The position numbers and the translations under genes were made by a program. From JAWLCQ01 sp041687095 (GTDB lineage Bacteria; Planctomycetota; Phycisphaerae; SM23-33), in NCBI GenBank assembly GCA_041687095.1, contig JAWLCQ010000007.1, forward strand, positions 3,450-67,449: a DNA stretch of 64,000 nucleotides. Direction: 5' to 3'. Of the stretch, positions 9,158 to 17,263 are shown piece by piece. Under the pieces are notes generated by a model. That model had not been told where the DNA came from. It made no database searches and saw only the letters and a list, made by a program, of their open reading frames with translations. Every line of letters begins with the position of its first letter. The stretch's first letter is position 1.

Positions 9158-10663
9158 CTACGGGCCCGCACCGGGGCGCACGGCCTGCAGGACGGTCCGC
9201 ACCCACGCCCGCAGTTGGCGGGGGCGGAGCAGGCCCAGAGCGACCGTGGCGAGCAGCCACACCGGCAGCACCCCCCATCGGCCATGCGGAAGCCACACCC
9301 CCGTCGCCGCGATGACGGCGAAGACCGCGAGCGTGGCGAAGAAGGCCCGGGCCCCGACGTCGGGCAACTGCCGCCGTCCCACCACGAGCTTCCCCAGCGT
9401 GGTCCCCAGCGTGGTGGCGGCGACGAGGGCGGCCGCTCCCAGCGTGCCGTAGCGGGGGATGACGAACCAGCCCACCGCGATCAGGAGGACGTTCTTGAGC
9501 AGTTCCAGCACCGCCGCCCGCCCCGCGGCCGTCATCGCCATGAGCACCTGGTCGAGCTGCACGCTGTAGTTCTCCACCCCGACGGCGAAGGCGAGGATGA
9601 GCAGGGCGGGCAGTTCCCGGCCGTAGTCCGCCCCGAACAGCTTCGTCAGCAGCAGCCCCCCCCACGCCCAGTAGAGGGCGAACAGGAGCGTGGACACCAG
9701 GCCCAGGAACCGCGTGAGCTGCAGCAGGATGCGGACCGTCCCCCCGTGGTCCGTCGCCCCGGAGGCGGCGTCGTGGGCGATATGGGGCAGGAGGGCGGCC
9801 GAGATCGGGGCGGAGACGAACCGCGATGCGAAGGCCAGCAGGAAGCAGACGCGGAAGGTGCTGACCTGCCCGCTGGAGTGCCACGCTCCGATCAGCAGGG
9901 GCATGAGGAACGGCAGGGCGAGGATGCCCAGTTGGGGGACGTAGTAAGGCAGTGCGCGGATCACCCGCCGCACGGACGTCCCCACGGGCTCGAACCGCAG
10001 GCGCAGGCGGAAGTGCTCCTGGCGGCTGAGGCGGTAGGACAGCGGAAGGGAGACCGCCAGCGACAGCGCGAAGGCCCCGCTCCACCCGATGAAGATCCAC
10101 ACGGGGGCCAGGCCGGCGGCGACGCAGACGAAGACCCAGATCGTCTTACCTGCCTCGGCGATGGGGACCATGAAGAGGGTGTCGAAGAACCGCTCGAACC
10201 CCACAGCGATGGTGCGGCAGGCGCGGACGGCGGCTTGGAGGACCACCCACGTGCCCGAGATCGCCACCAGCAGGGGGGGAAGGGGCTCGCCCTCGAACAG
10301 GCGGCCGATGGGGGCGGCAAGGAGGATCATCGCCAGTCCCAGCAGCCCGGCGAGGAGGAGCGGAACCGCGATGACGGCGGAGATGGTTTCCGTGAGGCGG
10401 TGGGTGGAGGCGGCGCGGTCGCGGGCGATCTCGCGCATCCCCGCCTTGCCCGCCAGGCCCAGGTCGCTGGCGAGCATCATGAGCTGCACCACCGACGCGA
10501 TCCACACCAGGCTGCCATGGAACCCCTTGCCGTACCAGCGGATGACGGCCCAGTGGGCGACGAACTGGCTGAGGTTGACGACGGCCAGCGCGATCGTGCC
10601 GTAGAGGATGTTCCCGGCCAATCGGGACGCGCGGGACGGAACTGGGTCGGCGAGGATGGCCAT
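9158..10663 (-). CDS. Polysaccharide flippase (Wzx/MATE-like, oligosaccharide export)
   Basis: A 501-aa polytopic inner-membrane protein with about 12-14 hydrophobic helices. They begin at 'ILYGTIALAVVNLSQFVAHWAVI' and include the conserved 'DLGLAGKAGMREIARDRA' loop near residue 70, typical of the polysaccharide_synt (Wzx) branch of the MOP superfamily. These proteins flip undecaprenyl-linked oligosaccharides across the inner membrane. The start at 10663 lies five bases after the stop of the sulfotransferase gene upstream, so the two are probably co-transcribed and co-translated; no separate ribosome binding site is seen. Together with the two sulfotransferases and the GT4 enzyme it indicates a small exopolysaccharide cluster. 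Confidence 0.85.
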   Translation of the reverse strand: MAILADPVPSRASRLAGNILYGTIALAVVNLSQFVAHWAVIRWYGKGFHGSLVWIASVVQLMMLASDLGLAGKAGMREIARDRAASTHRLTETISAVIAVPLLLAGLLGLAMILLAAPIGRLFEGEPLPPLLVAISGTWVVLQAAVRACRTIAVGFERFFDTLFMVPIAEAGKTIWVFVCVAAGLAPVWIFIGWSGAFALSLAVSLPLSYRLSRQEHFRLRLRFEPVGTSVRRVIRALPYYVPQLGILALPFLMPLLIGAWHSSGQVSTFRVCFLLAFASRFVSAPISAALLPHIAHDAASGATDHGGTVRILLQLTRFLGLVSTLLFALYWAWGGLLLTKLFGADYGRELPALLILAFAVGVENYSVQLDQVLMAMTAAGRAAVLELLKNVLLIAVGWFVIPRYGTLGAAALVAATTLGTTLGKLVVGRRQLPDVGARAFFATLAVFAVIAATGVWLPHGRWGVLPVWLLATVALGLLRPRQLRAWVRTVLQAVRPGAGP

Positions 10664-10668
10664 GGGGG

Positions 10669-11595
10669 TCAGGCGTTCGATCGCGGGGATGTGGCGGTCG
10701 CGGCGGACCGCCGGTCGCGGGACCAGTGCGTCAGGTCCCGCTGGAGCAGTTCGCTCAGCCGCTCGACTTCGGGGGCGAACTCCGCCTGCAGGCGCGACCG
10801 GAGTTCGGGGTCCATGGGCGGGCGCGGCTCGCGGACGGTGATGAGGTTGCGCACGCCGTTGCGGATCGCCTCGGGGATGAAGCGGCGAACGCGGTAGGTG
10901 CGGGTGAGCGGATTGTTGAACACCAGGCGCTGCATCCACCCGCTACGGACGCGCTTGTTGGCGTTGACGGCGTCGAAGGGGGGGGCGAACTCCGCATCCA
11001 CGCCGAGGAACTCCAGCGTGCGGCGGTACTCGCGGGCGGTGTCGGCCTTGAAGTCGTCAAAGACGATCACGTGGACGCGCTCGCGCCCGAAGGCGTCGAG
11101 GTAGCGGCGGACCTGGTCGGTGTAGCGGACGAGGTCGCGGTAGTGCAGGGCCTGGCCCACGCGGAGGCTGTCGGGGATGTTGCGGTGGGCCTTGCGGTCG
11201 AGTTCGGCGGCGAGGGCGGCGGCGAAGTCCTGAAGGTTCTCCATGCCCATATAGACCACCTGCGAATGCATGGAGTGCAGGACCTCCACGGGATCGCGGA
11301 GCATGATGAGGACCCGCGCGTCGGGGGAGAAGGCGCGGATCTCCGCGGCGGCGTTCCGCGAGACGAGGTAGAAGACGGAGGACTCCCCGGCGCGAAGGGC
11401 ATCGCCGGCCTGGCGGAAGTAGGAGAGGTACTCCTCCTCGGTCAGCCGATCGTAGCGGATCTCCAGGTCGCTGCCGAAGAAGTGCGACTCCTTGCGGTCC
11501 GGCATGAAGATCTGGGGGTGCGCCCCCAGGTACTGGTCCATGGCGGTGGTCCCGCACTTGGGGGCCCCGACGATGAAGAAGTCCGGTCGTCTCAT
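10669..11595 (-). CDS. PAPS-dependent sulfotransferase
   Basis: A protein of 308 aa. The 5'-phosphosulfate-binding loop is at the very N-terminus (FFIVGAPKCGTTAMDQYL). The 3'-phosphate-binding segment follows near residue 105 (MLRDPVEVLHSMHSQ) and the C-terminal R/K-rich part of the Sulfotransfer_1 fold is present. It transfers sulfate from PAPS to a hydroxyl, probably of a sugar. ATG 11595 is chosen because GGAG lies six bases upstream; in-frame ATG 11601 and GTG 11607 are too close to that site. It is the third gene of a minus-strand series (GT4, sulfotransferase, sulfotransferase, flippase). Confidence 0.92.
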   Translation of the reverse strand: MRRPDFFIVGAPKCGTTAMDQYLGAHPQIFMPDRKESHFFGSDLEIRYDRLTEEEYLSYFRQAGDALRAGESSVFYLVSRNAAAEIRAFSPDARVLIMLRDPVEVLHSMHSQVVYMGMENLQDFAAALAAELDRKAHRNIPDSLRVGQALHYRDLVRYTDQVRRYLDAFGRERVHVIVFDDFKADTAREYRRTLEFLGVDAEFAPPFDAVNANKRVRSGWMQRLVFNNPLTRTYRVRRFIPEAIRNGVRNLITVREPRPPMDPELRSRLQAEFAPEVERLSELLQRDLTHWSRDRRSAATATSPRSNA

Positions 11596-11625
11596 CTGCA
11601 TCTCCACGAGGTAGGCCGCATTGTA

Positions 11626-12411
11626 TCACGAATCGCGGACGGGGGGGGCGCCATGCGGGGCTCCTGCATGCGGCAGCAGGCGAGCGTACAGCGACTCGGC
11701 GTCCTGCAGCAGGGGGGCGAGGCGCGGATCGTCGAGCTGCTCGGCCACGCGGCGCTTGAGCTGCTCCTTCTCGGCGGAGGGGCGGGCGACGGTGTGCTCG
11801 CGGACCCGCGTATCGCCGCGTTCGCGGCGGTCGCTGGCCTCGACGAGGTCAAAGCATCGCCGCACGTTCTCCTCCGTGTGCTCGAAGGCGAGGAACTGCG
11901 TCCCGTACCGTTCGTTCACCCGCCGGATCACCGCCCCGAAATCGCCCGTCACCTGCTCGAAGCTCGCCGTGACGATCCTGTCCGCGAACGGCAGCACGCG
12001 GCGGTGGAAGCGGATGTACTCCCGCAGCGCGTCGGCGGGGGGGATGTGACGCGACCGCACCAGGTATGACGCCACCGCCGACCGGGGATCCCGCAGCAGC
12101 AGGATCACCGGGATGCCCCACCGCACGCCCGCTACGATCTGCGCCGACGCGTGCAGGTGGTGCGCGATCCGCACCTCCCGCGGCTGCGCGGACTCGAAGG
12201 CTGACTTGGCGAACGTGTTCCCGCTCCGCGGGTAGCCCTCGATGACGATCTCCGTACGCGGGGTGACGGCGGCGGCGCCCTGGGAACGCCCCGTCAGCCG
12301 CAGGTACACCCGCACGGCCGGCAGGTACGCCCACGGGTGCGCCAGGAGCGTATCGGCCACCACATGCCGCACCCGCAGCCACTGCGTCCGCAGCGGCTGT
12401 CGCACAGGCAT
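11626..12411 (-). CDS. Sulfotransferase-like protein
   Basis: A protein of 261 aa. The P-loop-like 5'-PSB motif is IEGYPRSGNTFAKSAF near residue 48. The 3'-PB-like segment is LLRDPRSAVASYLV about 55 residues later. It is shorter and more divergent than its downstream neighbour but has the same fold signature, so a sugar or lipid O-sulfotransferase is likely. ATG 12411 has only a weak AGAG upstream. A TTG at 12429 preceded by AAGAGG is an alternative that would add six residues. It sits between the GT4 gene (37 bp upstream) and the second sulfotransferase gene. Confidence 0.82.
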   Translation of the reverse strand: MPVRQPLRTQWLRVRHVVADTLLAHPWAYLPAVRVYLRLTGRSQGAAAVTPRTEIVIEGYPRSGNTFAKSAFESAQPREVRIAHHLHASAQIVAGVRWGIPVILLLRDPRSAVASYLVRSRHIPPADALREYIRFHRRVLPFADRIVTASFEQVTGDFGAVIRRVNERYGTQFLAFEHTEENVRRCFDLVEASDRRERGDTRVREHTVARPSAEKEQLKRRVAEQLDDPRLAPLLQDAESLYARLLPHAGAPHGAPPVRDS

Positions 12412-12448
12412 TTCATCGTTCTCTGGCAAGGCAGTATCCTCTTCGCTG

Positions 12449-13561
12449 TCACCCGCCGTGGCTTCCCGGTTCTTCGGCGCAATCGCGGAGAACCTGGAGC
12501 GTGGCGCGGGCGGCGTCGGACCAGCGCCATGGCGGGCTTGAGAGAACCGTTGGGCCCTCCCGCTCGAGCGCCACGACGAGCGCCTCCGGGTCATCAAAGT
12601 CGATCTGCCACTCCGGCGGGACGCCGAGTTCGTGGAACACGGGAAGTCGGGATGTGATCACCTTGGCTCCGAAGTGCGCTGCCTCCACCACTGGCAGCCC
12701 GTATCCTTCCGTGCGTGATGGGAAAACCACTGCCGAGGCCGCTCGATACATCCGGCAGACGTCGTCAAACGGCAGCAGGCCCAGATGTATGACGGCGTCT
12801 GCGATGCCAAGCTCTGCAACAAGCGCTCGCAACTCGTCCCAGTAGGGTGTGCGGGCGCCCGCCAGCACTAGTACGCGGTCGAACCCCTCCCGCTGTCGCA
12901 GGCAGGCGAAGCTCCGCAACAGCGCATCGTGGCCCTTATGCTTCCAGGTCGCGGCCGGGTAGAACAGGAACGGTCTCCCCACGGGGTTCAGCGGTTCGTA
13001 GGAATCGACATCACGATCCGGAACGCCATGTGGGATCACCGCCACCCGTTCCGGCGGGACGCCGCATCGCTCCATCAGCACGTCCCGGTGATACTGCGAG
13101 ATCGCCACCAAGCGGTTTGCCCTCCGCAGGGCATGTCCGTAGGAGCGAGCGCGATAGGCTCGCTCCAGACGTGAGAGCCCCTCCGGCCGGAGTATGTTCG
13201 AAAGGTCATGCACGACTACCGCGACAGGCACCGCAATGCGCTTTGGGTACATCGACTGTTGCGGGAACAGGACGGCGTCGGGGGATGCGGAGAGAAGGGC
13301 ACGCCTGGCAGTGCTGTCGTGGTAAGGCGTGAAAGCCTCCATGAGACGCTGCAAAATGACGCCCCGGTCTCCTCTCGGCAGCACGAGCGTCTGAGCTTTG
13401 TCGCACTCGATGGCATTGCGATTGTCGCGGCGGAGGATGAGAGAGGCGGAATCTTCGGGAGGCAGGACGAGAGGCAACGCCCCGACGATGCCGCGGATGT
13501 AGGTTTCGGCGCCGCCGATGTGGCCGGGCCGGAAGTTGAGCAGACTGATCGCGAATCGCAT
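12449..13561 (-). CDS. Glycosyltransferase family 4 protein
   Basis: A 370-aa GT-B fold retaining glycosyltransferase. The N-terminal acceptor domain starts with the NxxxGGxE-type strand (FRPGHIGGAETYIRGI). The C-terminal donor domain shows FLFYPAATWKHKGHDALL (GT4 'W-K-N' region), VFPSRTEGYGLPVVEAAHFG (the E-x7-E sugar-nucleotide motif) and VITSRLPVFHELG. It adds a sugar from a nucleotide donor to a growing glycan in the cytoplasm. It heads the minus-strand cluster with two sulfotransferases and a flippase. Third codon positions hold visibly more A/T than in neighbours, hinting at a different history, but this is an impression, not a count. The 208 bp upstream have no obvious gene. Confidence 0.92.
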   Translation of the reverse strand: MRFAISLLNFRPGHIGGAETYIRGIVGALPLVLPPEDSASLILRRDNRNAIECDKAQTLVLPRGDRGVILQRLMEAFTPYHDSTARRALLSASPDAVLFPQQSMYPKRIAVPVAVVVHDLSNILRPEGLSRLERAYRARSYGHALRRANRLVAISQYHRDVLMERCGVPPERVAVIPHGVPDRDVDSYEPLNPVGRPFLFYPAATWKHKGHDALLRSFACLRQREGFDRVLVLAGARTPYWDELRALVAELGIADAVIHLGLLPFDDVCRMYRAASAVVFPSRTEGYGLPVVEAAHFGAKVITSRLPVFHELGVPPEWQIDFDDPEALVVALEREGPTVLSSPPWRWSDAARATLQVLRDCAEEPGSHGG

Positions 13562-13769
13562 GAGCCTACTCCGAAGGCTGACGCTTTGCCCTCTGACTCA
13601 CATGAACAGCAAGCGGGATTCGCTCGCCATCCATGCCTGCCTCCGAGGCGCCGTATCTGGAAAACATACCATATCTTCCATCGACGGGCAACGCGGCCGA
13701 CTTGACCCCTGCCGCACCTTGGGCCTCGCGGGCGGAAGGGCGCACCGCGTGGAGGGGGGGGGCGGAGGC

Positions 13770-15206
13770 CTACTCCCGCCGCGTGAGCGACTCCAGCGTC
13801 TGCAGGAAGCGGCGGCGGCGAACGGCGAGGACGTCGGCGGAGCCCTCGTCCTCCCCGCGCACGGCCGCCAGCCGCTGGGCCACCAGCGCCGCCGACTCGA
13901 TCCGCACCTCCGAGAACCCCGCCCGCAACGCCTGCTGGACGGAGGCGGCGAGTTCGGGGGCGTCGGGGGCGGCGGATTGCTCGGCCATCTCGGCGACCTC
14001 CAGGTAGAGGACGGTGTCGGCGGGAACGGTCGTGCGCGTGCGGACGACGGCCTGCTCGTCGGAGAGTTCGGGGGCGTAGGCGGCGGTGGGGCGGTCGTGG
14101 AGCTGCATGCCCACCACCGTCACCGCCCGCACCCCGGGAAGGGGACCGCTGACCACGCGGTCCGAAACCGCCACGCAGCCGCGGGCACAGGAGAGCACCA
14201 GCGCGATGTCCAGCGTGGCCTCATGACCAACGGACTCGATCTCGTAGCGGTGCACCCGCCGGCCGGGGCAGGCGGCGTCGGCGAAACCGCGGCGGGTGAG
14301 GACCATCTCGCGGTGCGCGGGGGACGTCCACCGCGTCTCGGCCGACTCCACGCCCGTCCGCAGGTCCAGCCGCGAGTCCGACACCTCCGCCTTCCCACGC
14401 GTCAGATCGACGGCCTGCCCGTCCACGGTCACCTGCAGGGCCCACGCTCCGCCCTTGGCGGGCTCGCCCAGCAGCAGGTGCGTGGCGGCCTGGCGGGGGG
14501 TGAGGGGGCTGGTGGCCGTCCACAGGTCGCTCCGCCACCGCTGCTGCAGGTCGCGAAGCTTCGCGGCGGTCAGTTCCTCCAGGGAGCGGATGAACAGATG
14601 GGCATGCTTGAGCGACTCGTACGTGCCGATCCCGACGGTGACGAACCCCCCGTCGATGGCCGCGTCGATCCCGGCGGCGGCGTCCTCGACGACGATGCAC
14701 TCGCTGGGGTCCGCCCCGGCGGCGCGAGCGGCGGTGAGGAAGATGTCCGGGTGGGGCTTGCCGTGCCTGTAGCGGAACCCGTCGATGATGTCGTGGAAGT
14801 ACTCCGTGATCCCCAGCCCGTCGAGAACGGGCTTGGCATTCTTACTGGCCGACCCCAGGAGGATCTTGATCCCGGCGGCGCGGAGGTCGTCGAAGAGGGC
14901 CCGCGCGCCCGGGAACAGGTCGTTGGGATCGATATTCTGGGAGAGGCGGCGGTAGTGCTCGTTCTTCTGCGTGGCGAGCTGCTCGAGCTGCTCCTCGTTG
15001 TAGTCCTTGGCGTGCTCGCCCAGGGCGATTTTCAGCGAAGCCATCCGCGAGATGCCCTTCACCCGCTCCTCGAGATCGGGCGGGGGCTCGTGCCCGAGCG
15101 AGCGGACGAGGTCGCCCCACGCCTGGGCGTGGTACTTGGAGGTGCTCACGAGCACCCCGTCGAGGTCGAAGATCACGGCACGCAGCGGTCGTTCGGTAGC
15201 GGGCAT
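13770..15206 (-). CDS. Beta-phosphoglucomutase-like HAD enzyme fused to a GH65 N-terminal-like domain
   Basis: A protein of 478 aa. Residues 1-220 are a complete beta-phosphoglucomutase-type HAD: motif I FDLDGV (13-18), motif II GSAS (118-121), motif III Lys in YRHGKPHPD (about 150) and motif IV VVEDAAAG (172-179). Residues 226-478 resemble the N-terminal beta-sandwich of GH65 disaccharide phosphorylases (SRLDLRTGVESAETRWTSP, then RVHRYEIESV). The GH65 catalytic barrel and its Glu are absent. Beta-PGM normally converts beta-glucose-1-phosphate made by GH65 maltose or trehalose phosphorylases, so the two halves are a known functional pair. AAAGGA stands nine bases before ATG 15206. No GH65 catalytic gene is visible nearby. 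Confidence 0.85.
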   Translation of the reverse strand: MPATERPLRAVIFDLDGVLVSTSKYHAQAWGDLVRSLGHEPPPDLEERVKGISRMASLKIALGEHAKDYNEEQLEQLATQKNEHYRRLSQNIDPNDLFPGARALFDDLRAAGIKILLGSASKNAKPVLDGLGITEYFHDIIDGFRYRHGKPHPDIFLTAARAAGADPSECIVVEDAAAGIDAAIDGGFVTVGIGTYESLKHAHLFIRSLEELTAAKLRDLQQRWRSDLWTATSPLTPRQAATHLLLGEPAKGGAWALQVTVDGQAVDLTRGKAEVSDSRLDLRTGVESAETRWTSPAHREMVLTRRGFADAACPGRRVHRYEIESVGHEATLDIALVLSCARGCVAVSDRVVSGPLPGVRAVTVVGMQLHDRPTAAYAPELSDEQAVVRTRTTVPADTVLYLEVAEMAEQSAAPDAPELAASVQQALRAGFSEVRIESAALVAQRLAAVRGEDEGSADVLAVRRRRFLQTLESLTRRE

Positions 15207-15358
15207 GGTCGGTATCCTTTCGAGACGGGGCAGTGTAGCGGGCGGGGGGGCTTGCGTCCAGAGCGGGAAGGGGACGTTTCGCCCCGGCCTGTTTCTGCTT
15301 CTCCTGGTTCCCGGGTCGGGGTTCCTCGCTCCCCAATCGCCAGTCCCCAATCGCCGGG

Positions 15359-15387
15359 TTGACCCCGGAGCGCCGGGGGCGTACCAT
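15359..15387 (+). promoter_or_regulatory. Promoter of the metallo-hydrolase gene, near-leaderless
   Basis: TTGACC (15359-15364), a 17-bp spacer and TACCAT (15382-15387). The expected start of transcription is at about 15394, so the ATG at 15398 would have a leader of only a few bases; no ribosome binding site is present. Confidence 0.5.
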
Positions 15388-15397
15388 TCCCCGTCCC

Positions 15398-16261
15398 ATG
15401 GAGATACGGCCGTACACACTGTCGCAGATCGAGTTCGCCGGGTTCCACGTTGCCGGGTACAGCGTCGCCGGGGAGGAGACCGTCCTCATCGTCCCCGAAC
15501 TGGACTGCGTGTTCGACATCGGCAAGTGCCCGCGCGAGGCCCTCACCGTCAACCACCTGCTGCTCACGCACGGGCACATGGATCACGCGGCCGGGCTCGT
15601 GTACTACTTCGCCCAGCGGGACTTCCAGGGCATCGAGACGGGCAAGGCGCTGGTCCCGGCCGACCTGGTGAACCCGCTGAAGGCGCTGATGTACGCGTGG
15701 GGCAAGGTCGAGGGCCACGTGCCCCCGCACGACTTCGTGGGCATGGTCCCCGGGGACCAGTTCGAGATCCGCCGGGGGCTCTTCGCCCGCGCGTTCGGGA
15801 CGCGCCACGTGCCCGGGTCGCTGGGGTTCTCGATCGTGGACGTCCGCAAGAAACTCAAGGAGGAGTTCCTGGGGCTTACGGGCCCGCAGATCGTCGAACT
15901 CAAGCAAAAGGGCGTGGAGATCACCAACACCCTGGAATTCCCCCTCGTCGCCTACCTGGGCGACACGGGCAAGGCGAACTACTCCGACCTCCCCGACGTG
16001 GCCAACGCCCAGGTGCTCCTGGTGGAGTGTACCTTCTTCGAAGCCGACCACATCTCCCGCGCGCGGGCGGGGAGGCACATCCACGTGAAGGACCTGGGCG
16101 AGGTCCTGGAGGGGATGCGGAACGAGCACATCGTGATCGTGCACGTGACGCGGCGGACAAACATGGCCGCCGCCCGCAAAGCCCTCCGCGCCGCCCTCCC
16201 CAAGGAAACCGTCGACCGCGTCACCTTCCTCATGTCGCGAAAGCACATCGAGGAGGACTGA
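15398..16261 (+). CDS. Metallo-beta-lactamase-fold hydrolase, RNase Z-like
   Basis: A 287-aa cytoplasmic protein. The zinc motif THGHMDHAAG (His58-x-His60-x-Asp62-His63) follows the strands of the fold. Further ligands are plausible in VAYLGDTGKANY (Asp) and IVHVTRRT (His). The late position of the Asp and the 'THLHMDH-like' first motif resemble RNase Z/ElaC proteins, but the flexible exosite arm is not recognisable, so tRNA 3' processing is a guess. Alternatives are a phosphodiesterase or other beta-lactamase-fold hydrolase. Transcription appears to start only a few bases before the ATG (promoter 15359-15387). It is divergent from the HAD fusion gene. Confidence 0.85.
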   Translation: MEIRPYTLSQIEFAGFHVAGYSVAGEETVLIVPELDCVFDIGKCPREALTVNHLLLTHGHMDHAAGLVYYFAQRDFQGIETGKALVPADLVNPLKALMYAWGKVEGHVPPHDFVGMVPGDQFEIRRGLFARAFGTRHVPGSLGFSIVDVRKKLKEEFLGLTGPQIVELKQKGVEITNTLEFPLVAYLGDTGKANYSDLPDVANAQVLLVECTFFEADHISRARAGRHIHVKDLGEVLEGMRNEHIVIVHVTRRTNMAAARKALRAALPKETVDRVTFLMSRKHIEED

Positions 16262-16280
16262 TTATTTTCGAGTTATGATT

Positions 16281-16500
16281 TTCGTAACCGTTCACGCCTT
16301 GGCATGCGACGACAGCAGCCTATAGAAACAGCCGGAGAGAAGGGGATTACACAGATTTGAGGATGACACAGAAGTGAGAGAAGAGCGGTGTTCTTCTCCT
16401 CAATCTGTGCAATCCCATCGTCTGCGTAATCCCTTTCTTCGGGGCTGTTTCTTCTGTTCACGCCCTCGCCGCTGTCTGCGAAGGCGTGAACGGTTACGAA
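16281..16500. mobile_element. Nested inverted-repeat element, MITE-like, 220 bp
   Basis: The outer arms TTCGTAACCGTTCACGCCTT (16281-16300) and their exact reverse complement (16481-16500) enclose imperfect inner arms. These are GAAACAGCCGGAGAGAAGGG followed by GATTAC at 16325-16350, facing GTAATCCC and ending GGGCTGTTTC at 16427-16452. The element is clearly lower in GC than its surroundings, has no ORF of note and fills the gap between two convergent genes. It could be a non-autonomous mobile element or a large terminator-like cruciform. Confidence 0.7.
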
Positions 16501-16515
16501 ATCCGAAAATGCAGT

Positions 16516-17244
16516 CTACTCGACGCTCCCGACCCGGATGTCGAGTTCCTCGCGCCGCTGGAGGCGGTCCTTCTTCCCGTCCTTGATCCACAGGATGCGG
16601 TCGGACTTGTCGAGCATCTTGTGATCGTGGGTGGCCGTGATGACCGTCACCCCGTGCTCGTCGCACAGGCGGCGGAGCGTCTGGATGATCTCCTCGCCCG
16701 TGTGGAGGTCGAGGTTGGCGGTGGGCTCGTCGGCGAGCATGATGGTGGGTTCCATGGCCAGGGCGCGGGCGATGGCGATGCGCTGCTGCTGCCCGCCGGA
16801 GACCTCGTCGGGGCGATGGTGGAGGCGTTGGCCCAGGCCGACCTCCTCGAGCACCTCGGTGGCCCGCTGGGTGGCGGCGGCGGTGTCGGCCCCGCTGAAC
16901 AGCACCGGCAGCATCACGTTCCGCAGGGCGGTCAGCGAGGGGATCAGGTTGAACGCCTGGAAAATGTACCCGATGTGACGGTTGCGGAAGTAGGACAACT
17001 GCCGCGACGTCTGCGCCGTCAGGTCCACCCCCGCAATGCGGATGGTGCCCTCGGAGGGCTTGTCCAGCGCCCCGATCATGTTGAACAGCGTGCTCTTGCC
17101 CGAGCCCGAGGGGCCCATGACGGAGAGGTACTCGCCCTGGTAGATGTCGAGGTCCATGTCCCGCAGGGCGTAGATGGACTGCCCGCCCATGCGGTAGATC
17201 CGGCTGACCCCGCGACATTCGATGATGGTGTTCTGCGTCGCCAT
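16516..17244 (-). CDS. ABC transporter ATP-binding protein (LolD/MacB type), second of operon
   Basis: A 242-aa ATPase. Walker A is GPSGSGKST (44-52), the Q-loop is FQAFNL (95-100), the signature is VSGGQQQR (148-155), Walker B is IMLADEP (168-174) and the H-loop His is in ATHDH (about 206). Sequence style and length match the LolD/MacB/FtsE group, which powers FtsX-type permeases rather than conventional import channels. It is the last gene of the seven-gene operon, 19 bp after the OPT-like gene. It could serve either FtsX-type permease of the operon, giving two ATPases for two permeases. It converges with the 15398-16261 gene across the nested inverted repeat. Confidence 0.95.
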   Translation of the reverse strand: MATQNTIIECRGVSRIYRMGGQSIYALRDMDLDIYQGEYLSVMGPSGSGKSTLFNMIGALDKPSEGTIRIAGVDLTAQTSRQLSYFRNRHIGYIFQAFNLIPSLTALRNVMLPVLFSGADTAAATQRATEVLEEVGLGQRLHHRPDEVSGGQQQRIAIARALAMEPTIMLADEPTANLDLHTGEEIIQTLRRLCDEHGVTVITATHDHKMLDKSDRILWIKDGKKDRLQRREELDIRVGSVE

Positions 17245-17263
17245 TCCGTACTGCTCGCTTCCG

